Positions 14,169-20,269 of a stretch of DNA of 20,269 nucleotides are shown in pieces. Numbering within the stretch: the first letter of the stretch is position 1; each line of letters starts with the position of its first letter. Source of the stretch: JBBDIM01 sp040880405 (GTDB taxonomy: Bacteria; Planctomycetota; Planctomycetia; Pirellulales; Pirellulaceae); the NCBI GenBank assembly GCA_040880405.1, contig JBBDIM010000132.1, forward strand, positions 1 through 20,269. Direction: 5' to 3'. The position numbers and the translations under genes were made by a program. The notes beneath the pieces were generated by a model. It was not told the DNA's origin. It saw nothing but the letters and a program-made list of their open reading frames with translations, and made no database searches.

Positions 14169-14191
<23 letters not shown>
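13370..14191 (+). CDS. mqnA: Chorismate dehydratase, menaquinone futalosine pathway
   Basis: MqnA converts chorismate to 3-[(1-carboxyvinyl)oxy]benzoate, the first committed step of the futalosine route to menaquinone. The product is about 273 residues from this start and is recognised by VRVGAVRYLNTKPLVY at the N-terminus, LADQLASKALDVGLIPSVEFF, DEGSRTSAALAKILL, ILLIGDRAI, WTGLPFVFAMWVAR and the C-terminal helical YLHDNLYFYLGPKELEGLRRFY. It has a periplasmic-binding-protein-like fold without a signal peptide. The frame opens as early as 13283, and ATGs at 13328 and 13370 are both possible; none has a good Shine-Dalgarno. 13370 gives the normal family length. It overlaps mqnC by 23 bases, so the two are coupled. 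Confidence 0.93.
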
Positions 14192-15296
<1,105 letters not shown>

Positions 15297-15363
15297 GCCA
15301 TCATTAAAATCAGCTCAGTCATTTGTGGGTTGGTGTTACGGAGCGAGGGGGCGGATCGAAACC

Positions 15364-15410
15364 GCGCGCCGGGGAAGGCGAGTTGGACCGGCGCGCTTCG
15401 CTCGCTTTTT
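15364..15410 (+). terminator. Probable terminator after mqnC
   Basis: GCGCGCCGG (15364-15372) and CCGGCGCGC (15388-15396) form a perfect 9-bp stem around 15 bases, and TTTTT occurs at 15406-15410 after a 9-base gap. A second possible stem, GCGAG (15378-15382) with CTCGC (15401-15405), abuts the T-run directly. It lies between the convergent mqnC and DUF1501 genes. Confidence 0.45.
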
Positions 15411-15417
15411 GATTCCC

Positions 15418-16650
15418 CTAAATCAAGTCAGGCCAGGGAAGGACGTCGTTTCCTAGAACCTGAGCAGAGTCGGTCGACAACCAGTCCCGCAGCACCGCGG
15501 CGTAGATCGAGCGGAAATCAATTTGGTGGTTCAGATTTCCGTCCGGTGTTAGATTCGTCAGGTCTGGCTGAGATCCGTGCAACCCGGGGCGGGAAGTGCC
15601 GCCCGCCATGAACATCATGTTCGCGGTCCCGTGGTCGGTTCCGCCACTTCGATTTTCGGCCACGCGTCGGCCGAACTCGGAGAAGGTCATCACCAACGTC
15701 CGATCCAAGTGCCCCATCTCCTGCAAGTCGTGTACAAACGCGGTCAAGGCCTCGCTCAACTCCTGGAGCAGCACGGCATGGCTGTTCTCCTGGTTGGCGT
15801 GATGATCAAAGCCACCGAGCGAAACATAGTAAACCCGGGTCGGAAGTTCGGCCGCGATCAGCTTGGCGACCGTTTGCAGTGCCTGCGAGAAGTGAAACGG
15901 GAGGTACTCCGCGGTGGTCTTTTGGTCTCGGACCGCGTCGGCGATTTGGCGTGACACGGTCAAGACGTCATTCCCCGTGCGTCGCAAGAAGTCGAGCGTG
16001 GGGGGCGTTTCTTCCGCGGCTTGATGAACCGCATGCAAATCGCGGAGGCGGCGTTCACCGCCGGAGAACTCGAATAACTCCGGGTTGGAAAGGGTGACGC
16101 AGCGGGGCCGCTGGGCGACAAACGTCTGGGCGGTCCGATCCCCCAGTTGCAGGCCGAGCATCGGTGACTGGGCCCCGCCGCAGGCGTGATCAAAATAGCG
16201 GCCGATCCAGCCCTCCGACCAATTTTTCTCCGCCGGAGAGCCGGTTTCCCAAATCTCGGTCGAACGGAAATGCGACAGATTGGGGTTCGGATAACCGACA
16301 TTTTGCACGATCGACAATTGTCCCTCATCATACAAGTCTTTGAGGGCGTACATCTCCGGATGCAGCCCGCAGTGGTCATCGATCCGCAAGACGCTATCGC
16401 GCTCAATTGCGAGGTTGGGACGGCTGCGGTAATAGGCGTCATCCGCGTAGGGGACCAAGGTATTGAGCCCATCATTTCCACCGGCCAACTGAACCAGAAC
16501 CAACACCCGGTCATCCGGCAAACCAGGAATTGGGCTCGCCGCCAACGACTCGCTTGTTTGTTTCAGAAACGCCGGCACCGTCAGCCCCCAGGCGGTTAAT
16601 GCGGTGGAGTGCCGCATGAACTGACGGCGGTTGAGGGAGGAAATTGTCAT
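15418..16650 (-). CDS. DUF1501 protein with twin-arginine signal
   Basis: The 410-residue protein starts with a Tat-type signal (NRRQFMRHST with Arg8/Arg9, hydrophobic stretch to about residue 30), so it should be exported folded. The body matches DUF1501, which has an alkaline-phosphatase/sulfatase-like fold: RVLVLVQLAGGNDGLNTLVPYADDAYYRSRP near the front, LHPEMYALKDLYDEGQLSIVQNVGYPNPNLSHF, then YVSLGGFDHHANQ (about 276-288), TFSEFGRRVAENRSGGTDHG (about 322-341) and a short C-terminal block. The reaction is unknown. The frame opens at 16707, but the Tat signal begins at 16650. It follows the DUF1800 gene by 64 bases on the same strand; the two families are a well-known pair. Confidence 0.92.
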   Translation of the reverse strand: MTISSLNRRQFMRHSTALTAWGLTVPAFLKQTSESLAASPIPGLPDDRVLVLVQLAGGNDGLNTLVPYADDAYYRSRPNLAIERDSVLRIDDHCGLHPEMYALKDLYDEGQLSIVQNVGYPNPNLSHFRSTEIWETGSPAEKNWSEGWIGRYFDHACGGAQSPMLGLQLGDRTAQTFVAQRPRCVTLSNPELFEFSGGERRLRDLHAVHQAAEETPPTLDFLRRTGNDVLTVSRQIADAVRDQKTTAEYLPFHFSQALQTVAKLIAAELPTRVYYVSLGGFDHHANQENSHAVLLQELSEALTAFVHDLQEMGHLDRTLVMTFSEFGRRVAENRSGGTDHGTANMMFMAGGTSRPGLHGSQPDLTNLTPDGNLNHQIDFRSIYAAVLRDWLSTDSAQVLGNDVLPWPDLI

Positions 16651-16714
16651 GGCAAGGTTCTCGTAAATGTGGTTGGGGGAGTTTGTGATTTCGTCCGACG
16701 GTCGCAAAGGAGGG

Positions 16715-18316
16715 TTAGGCGATCTGATAGTCGGGCGTGGCTAAAATCAGGCGGACGACCTCCGTCACGCGTTGCTGGCCTGGGTGCCGTGTCGCCACTT
16801 CCAAGGCCGCTGCTCGCAGGGATGCCCTGGGCGCTATACTGAGCATTCGCTGGAGCAGGGTGTCTATTAATTCCTCCGGTTCCTCCGGGATTCCCTCAGG
16901 GAACAACCGTGGAACCGATAACTGGACCTGGAACTCTTTCGAGGCACCTCTTTCGCGTTGCGCCCCGTCGGGTGGACCACCCGCCATTCGCTGCAGCATT
17001 TGCCGCCGCTGCTGCGGATCTTTCGGCACGGGAACAGGCCGACCTCGATCGCGTCCAAGCGGAGACATCCCCGACGGTTCTTGCGAGTCGAGTAAGACAT
17101 CGGCAAGATGGTACCGCAGCGCCAAGGTGCCACTCCCGATCCAGGTCTTTCCGCCTGGCCAGCCTTTGACGTTGGGTGGATTGAACAGTTCCTGCCCCAT
17201 CGCCGTGGTGTACCGGTTGATCCCCGGGGTAAATTCCAGTTTCGCCTCCAATTGCCGACAGGCACCGGCCAGTAGCGCAAGCGGGCTCTTGATCAGTTTG
17301 CCGCGAGACTCCGGACTGTAAAACTCCGGTGCAGACCAGAGGACGCGCAGCATCGCCGAAATCTCGAAACCACTTACCTGGAAGGCGTCGGCCATCCGCG
17401 CTTGGACCGCGCCCTGGGGATCATCCACCCCAAAGTAATCGATCAATTTGCCCGCCAGGAAGGGACCGCACGTTGGTTGAGAGACGGTCAATTCAATGAC
17501 TTCCTCGACTCCGAAGCGACCCTGTGTTCCAAAAATGGTTTTGCTGCCAGCGTCGTGCAGCGCGGGGTCGAGCCGCGGCGTGATTCCGTCTCGCGTGAAC
17601 CGGCGATTGTCAGTCGGATCGGTCGGGCGGTTCGGCAGGGGGTGATCCTCTGGCGCATCCAATATGAGCCCGCTCAACGCCCGGGCCGCCTCGCGGATGT
17701 CGGCCTGGTCGTAGTTGTCGACACCCAACGCGAACAGCTCAAACAGCTCTCGGGCGAAATTCTCGTTGGGGCTTTTCCGATCGCTATCTTCCAGATCGAG
17801 ATAGATCATCATCGCCCCGTCCAAAACCATTTCGCGCAATAGATCGCGGAAGTTTCCCACAGCCAACTGGCGCTGCTTAGCGTTCTGATGGTACATCGCT
17901 TGCGAGATCAGCACCTTGCCGATACTCGACGCGAAGTGCCCATGCCAAAACAGCGTCATCACCTCGCGGAGCGGGACGGGGGAATCGACCATCTGAGCAA
18001 ACCACCAGCGCCGCAGGTCGGCTGTCTCCTCACGGTAGCGGCGATTCGTGGCCCCATGCTTGCCGCGGAACTCCTCGGGCGTAGTATCGGCATAACGGCG
18101 TTCGGTGTTGACCCAGGGCTCTTGAACCCAGCTTGGCGGCTGGGGCAGAGGTGCTTCGGCGGCCTCTCGCAGAATCGCATCGACCGTCTCAAGGCAAGTC
18201 ATTTGCGTGAATCGCTGCACGCGCGAGGGAGCAATGGCCAGTTCAATGCGCCCCAATAAATGCTGGACCTCTTGTGTGGTCCACGTCTGCTGCGTGGATT
18301 TCTCAATTGTCGCCAT
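16715..18316 (-). CDS. DUF1800 protein
   Basis: The 533-residue protein matches DUF1800: an N-terminal W-T-QEVQHLLGRI segment, LRRWWFAQMVDSPVPLREVMTLFWHGHFA (about residue 100), YLDLEDSDRKSPNENFARELFELFALGVDNYDQADIREAARALSGL, the FGTQGRFG segment, and LFNPPNVKGWPGGKTWI before a C-terminal helical part. The function is unknown; the family pairs with DUF1501, and the adjacent downstream gene is DUF1501. I see no signal peptide. A GGAG at 18332-18329 is followed by TTG (18322), GTG (18319) and ATG (18316) in frame; I chose the ATG, though the spacing to the TTG or GTG is better. The transcript probably starts near 18375. Confidence 0.9.
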   Translation of the reverse strand: MATIEKSTQQTWTTQEVQHLLGRIELAIAPSRVQRFTQMTCLETVDAILREAAEAPLPQPPSWVQEPWVNTERRYADTTPEEFRGKHGATNRRYREETADLRRWWFAQMVDSPVPLREVMTLFWHGHFASSIGKVLISQAMYHQNAKQRQLAVGNFRDLLREMVLDGAMMIYLDLEDSDRKSPNENFARELFELFALGVDNYDQADIREAARALSGLILDAPEDHPLPNRPTDPTDNRRFTRDGITPRLDPALHDAGSKTIFGTQGRFGVEEVIELTVSQPTCGPFLAGKLIDYFGVDDPQGAVQARMADAFQVSGFEISAMLRVLWSAPEFYSPESRGKLIKSPLALLAGACRQLEAKLEFTPGINRYTTAMGQELFNPPNVKGWPGGKTWIGSGTLALRYHLADVLLDSQEPSGMSPLGRDRGRPVPVPKDPQQRRQMLQRMAGGPPDGAQRERGASKEFQVQLSVPRLFPEGIPEEPEELIDTLLQRMLSIAPRASLRAAALEVATRHPGQQRVTEVVRLILATPDYQIA

Positions 18317-18380
18317 CACCAAGATCAGCTCCTTGCAAACGGACGCGGGGAAGGTTTTGGTTGTTCAATCACTGCCCAGA

Positions 18381-18409
18381 ATTTTAATCTGCTCGCGATT
18401 CACTTGCAA
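18381..18409 (-). promoter_or_regulatory. Promoter of the DUF1800-DUF1501 operon
   Basis: On the minus strand TTGCAA (18409-18404, 4 of 6 to TTGACA), 17 bases, then TAAAAT (18386-18381, 5 of 6 to TATAAT). Transcription would start near 18375, about 60 bases before the start codon. Confidence 0.55.
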
Positions 18410-18414
18410 TCTGG

Positions 18415-18443
18415 TTGCAAATGAATGAATGATCCAATACAAT
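18415..18443 (+). promoter_or_regulatory. Promoter of the DUF1559-lipoprotein operon
   Basis: TTGCAA (18415-18420), 17 bases, then TACAAT (18438-18443, 5 of 6). Transcription would begin near 18450, leaving a leader of about 70 bases before the ATG at 18521. The -35 hexamer lies 5 bases from the palindromic TTGCAA used on the other strand. Confidence 0.6.
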
Positions 18444-18456
18444 TTCCATGACCATA

Positions 18457-18477
18457 GCAATTGCAATGCACATGCAA
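18457..18477. repeat. Second TGCAA pair in the DUF1559 leader
   Basis: TTGCAA (18461-18466) and ATGCAA (18472-18477) repeat with the same 11-base start-to-start spacing as the two TTGCAA -35 hexamers upstream. GCAATTGC at 18457-18464 is also a perfect palindrome. The element lies just downstream of the predicted transcription start, as expected of an operator. Confidence 0.4.
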
Positions 18478-18520
18478 CGAAATAGCGTCGTAGGTTCCAG
18501 CGAATTCAAGGAGACAGAAA

Positions 18521-19507
18521 ATGGCCGCTCGTTTGCCAAACTCGGCTCGTAACGCGTTTACATTGGTCGAGCTATTAGTGGTGATCGCCATCATCGGGAT
18601 CTTGATTGCCTTGCTTTTACCGGCAGTACAGCAGGCACGCGAAGCGGCGCGGCGGATGCAATGCACCAACAACCTCAAGCAATTGGCCTTGGCAACCCAC
18701 AACTACGAGAACACCTACACCCGTTTTCCCGGGATCTCGCCTAACAGCAACGGGTTCTCGCCACAGGCCCGGATGTTGCCCTTTATCGAGCAAGGGAACC
18801 TGTACGACCTGATCGATTTCAGTGAAACATTGATGGTCGGGACAGGACCCAACGCGACACTCAATCCGATCTTTCAGGGTGTCCAGAATCGCCCTTTGGA
18901 AGTCTTGATGTGTCCCTCGGAAAGTGGTGACCCCATTCTCGTGGAAGACGATATCCCCTGGGCCGGAACCAACTACCTGGTAAACGTCGGCTCGGGCGAG
19001 GGGATGAACTACAACGAGGCGGGATCGCCCAATGGATTGTTCTGGCGTGGTTCCAATGTTCGGTTCGCGGACATCATCGATGGCACCACGAACACCATTT
19101 TGTTGGCGGAGGGACTGTTTGGGGGGCGCGATGGCGTCTCCACCACCGCATCGACCGATCCTCAGCGGCAATTAAAGCACTCGGCGGTGGGTGGAGCCCC
19201 TGGGTCGAAAACCGCCGAGGAAATCGTCGCGGCATCCGCTTCGCGTTATTCCGGAAGACGCAACGGGAGTTGGATTCGAACGACCGCGTTTCATATCACC
19301 ATCAACGGTTTCTACCCGCCCAATCATCGGGAGCCGGATACGGCCCACCACGGCGGTGTGGTCACGGCGAGCCGGAGCAATCATCCCGGCGGGACTCAAG
19401 TCGCCCTGTGCGACGGAAGCGTCCGCTTTGTTCCTGAAACAATCGACCTACTGATTTGGCGATCACTTTTTAGTCGGAATGGTGGAGAAGTCATTGGACA
19501 GTACTAG
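18521..19507 (+). CDS. DUF1559 pseudopilin-like protein
   Basis: The 328-residue protein has a type IV pilin/pseudopilin leader: RNAFTLVELLVVIAIIGIL, with Phe13 as the likely mature first residue (cleaved after Ala12 rather than the usual Gly) and Glu17 at position +5. LLLPAVQQAREAARRMQCTNNLKQL follows, the hallmark N-terminal block of DUF1559 proteins. The C-terminus has the usual HHGGVVTASRSNHPGGTQVALCDGSVRFV (H...DG) end. Planctomycetes carry many copies; they are thought to be surface or secretion-system-related, but the role is unproved. The start is supported by AAGGAGA (18507-18513), 7 bases upstream. A lipoprotein gene follows after 49 bases. Confidence 0.94.
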   Translation: MAARLPNSARNAFTLVELLVVIAIIGILIALLLPAVQQAREAARRMQCTNNLKQLALATHNYENTYTRFPGISPNSNGFSPQARMLPFIEQGNLYDLIDFSETLMVGTGPNATLNPIFQGVQNRPLEVLMCPSESGDPILVEDDIPWAGTNYLVNVGSGEGMNYNEAGSPNGLFWRGSNVRFADIIDGTTNTILLAEGLFGGRDGVSTTASTDPQRQLKHSAVGGAPGSKTAEEIVAASASRYSGRRNGSWIRTTAFHITINGFYPPNHREPDTAHHGGVVTASRSNHPGGTQVALCDGSVRFVPETIDLLIWRSLFSRNGGEVIGQY

Positions 19508-19556
19508 GTTGATACTCCGAAAGCTTATCCCGCCCACCGCAACAGGGAAATTATCG

Positions 19557-19988
19557 ATGGCTCTGCTGAATCGAACAAAACGTGCTCTCGCCAAGTCGTG
19601 CATTGCGGTGTTGATAATCGGCGGGTTGAATGGCTGCGGCGGCGAAAAAGAAATTCCCGGTGGCACACCGGGAAGGATTCACATCGATGGAATCCCGCTC
19701 CGAGAGGTTCAGGTCACCATGTACGATTCGAAGGCCGGGGGGAACGTGGTGGGCTTTGGTATCAGCGATAGCGAGGGTCGCTTCGAATTACGAGAACCGG
19801 AAACTCTTGAAGGAGTTTGGCTGCCCGCCGGGCACTACCGCTTCACCTTGGAATCAGTGGGCGAGATCTACATGCAATGGCCCGCCAAATTCACCCAAGC
19901 CGACACCTCACCGCTTGAAATCGAGTGGACTGGAGGTGAGGGTAGAATCGAATTGGACGTTCCGGAACCCACGACACCAAGGGGCTGA
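19557..19988 (+). CDS. Small lipoprotein with carboxypeptidase-regulatory-like beta domain
   Basis: The 143-residue product has a lipoprotein signal (basic NRTKRALAK, hydrophobic CIAVLIIGG, lipobox LNGC with Cys27). A short beta-sandwich-like domain follows, with the pattern GRIHIDGIPLREVQVTMYD...VGFGISDSEGRFEL...LPAGHYRFTLE, as in the CarboxypepD_reg-like proteins of planctomycetes. Such genes usually follow DUF1559 genes, as here, and the pair may act together at the cell surface. The frame opens at 19479, overlapping the previous gene; the ATG at 19557 begins at the signal peptide and has AGGGA (19544-19548) upstream. Confidence 0.85.
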   Translation: MALLNRTKRALAKSCIAVLIIGGLNGCGGEKEIPGGTPGRIHIDGIPLREVQVTMYDSKAGGNVVGFGISDSEGRFELREPETLEGVWLPAGHYRFTLESVGEIYMQWPAKFTQADTSPLEIEWTGGEGRIELDVPEPTTPRG

Positions 19989-20157
19989 GTGCCGACAACG
20001 CCCGGCAACCATACTCGCGGTAGCGAAAACTCCGAGTTCCGCTTTAAGGCACGCGCGAACATTGCTCAACACAGCGAGAGATGACTTGTCGTCAAGACGG
20101 AGGGGCGGAGTGCCTAAAAAAATCGGATCCAGCGTAATTTAACCTTCCCCAAAGCTC

Positions 20158-20186
20158 TAGACGTCCCGCCACTCCCCCCGTAGAAT
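20158..20186 (+). promoter_or_regulatory. Promoter of the tRNA-Ala gene
   Basis: TAGACG (20158-20163, 4 of 6), 17 bases, then TAGAAT (20181-20186, 5 of 6). Transcription would start near 20192, about 13 bases before the tRNA. The 19989-20157 stretch shows no gene or clear terminator. Confidence 0.5.
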
Positions 20187-20204
20187 CAGTATCACAAACC
20201 GCAG

Positions 20205-20269
20205 GGGGCTGTAGCTCAGTTGGGAGAGCGCTGCGTTCGCAATGCAGAGGTCGAGGGTTCGAATCCCTT
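20205..20269 (+). tRNA. tRNA-Ala (anticodon CGC), 3' end beyond the window
   Basis: The first 65 bases of a tRNA are present: 7-base acceptor half GGGGCTG, T8 A9, D-arm GCTC/GAGC, anticodon stem CTGCG/TGCAG with loop TTCGCAA (anticodon CGC at 20238-20240, reading the alanine codon GCG), and T-arm GAGGG-TTCGAAT-CCCTT. The 3' acceptor strand lies past the edge. All visible stems pair, with one G-T pair in the anticodon stem and one in the T-stem. Confidence 0.93.

Noticed and set aside
17402..18259. Plus-strand frames antisense to DUF1800 (146 and 123 residues)
   Set aside because: The DUF1800 match covers the same DNA on the other strand; the antisense translations have no domain signs.
18421..18431. 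Short ATGA tandem repeat (about three units)
   Set aside because: It is too short to count as a repeat element; it is simply the spacer between the -35 and -10 of the DUF1559 promoter.

Overview
The window looks like a piece of a Planctomycetota chromosome (class Planctomycetia by gene content; finer placement is a guess). The evidence is the mix of families typical of that phylum: a DUF1800/DUF1501 pair, a DUF1559 pseudopilin-like protein followed by a small lipoprotein, a PQQ-type beta-propeller, two proteins sharing a planctomycete-style CxxC zinc ribbon, and futalosine-pathway menaquinone genes. I see no insertion sequence, integrase, phage gene or CRISPR array, so this is mostly ordinary chromosome. 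The accessory interest lies in the envelope genes, one gene remnant and some regulatory sequence.

Layout. 1-338: non-coding leader ending in a good sigma70-like promoter. 339-2737 (+): a secreted helical/beta-sandwich protein and a secreted beta-propeller. 2822-4114 (+): aroA (EPSP synthase, shikimate pathway). 4245-4514 (-): a small zinc-ribbon protein with its own terminator. 4515-4943: a non-coding stretch with an exactly symmetric, promoter-like inverted repeat. 4944-5123 (+): a tiny predicted secreted protein. 5131-9777 (-): a lipid-linked glycosylation-type cluster (UPF0104/LPG-synthase-like membrane protein, DPM1/GtrB-type GT2, GT-C membrane protein), followed by a cyclophilin lipoprotein whose catalytic arginine is replaced. 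9891-12032 (+): YraN-family protein, a methyltransferase remnant lacking its SAM-binding half, and an APC-family permease whose start overlaps the remnant's stop. 12050-12835 (-): a zinc-ribbon membrane protein. 13061-13249 (+): a doubtful small ORF. 13370-15296 (+): mqnA and mqnC, overlapping. 15418-18316 (-): DUF1501 and DUF1800. 18521-19988 (+): DUF1559 protein and lipoprotein. 20205-end (+): tRNA-Ala(CGC), cut by the window edge.

How they fit together. AroA leads to chorismate, and MqnA starts the futalosine menaquinone route from chorismate; MqnC performs the radical-SAM cyclisation. The GT2 and GT-C proteins would, by family knowledge, make a polyprenyl-phosphate sugar and use it outside the membrane; the UPF0104 protein is a plausible membrane partner. 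The DUF1800/DUF1501 and DUF1559/lipoprotein units are transcribed divergently from a compact region where two palindromic TTGCAA hexamers appear to serve as the two -35 elements. All family names were assigned by reading motifs; no search was run.
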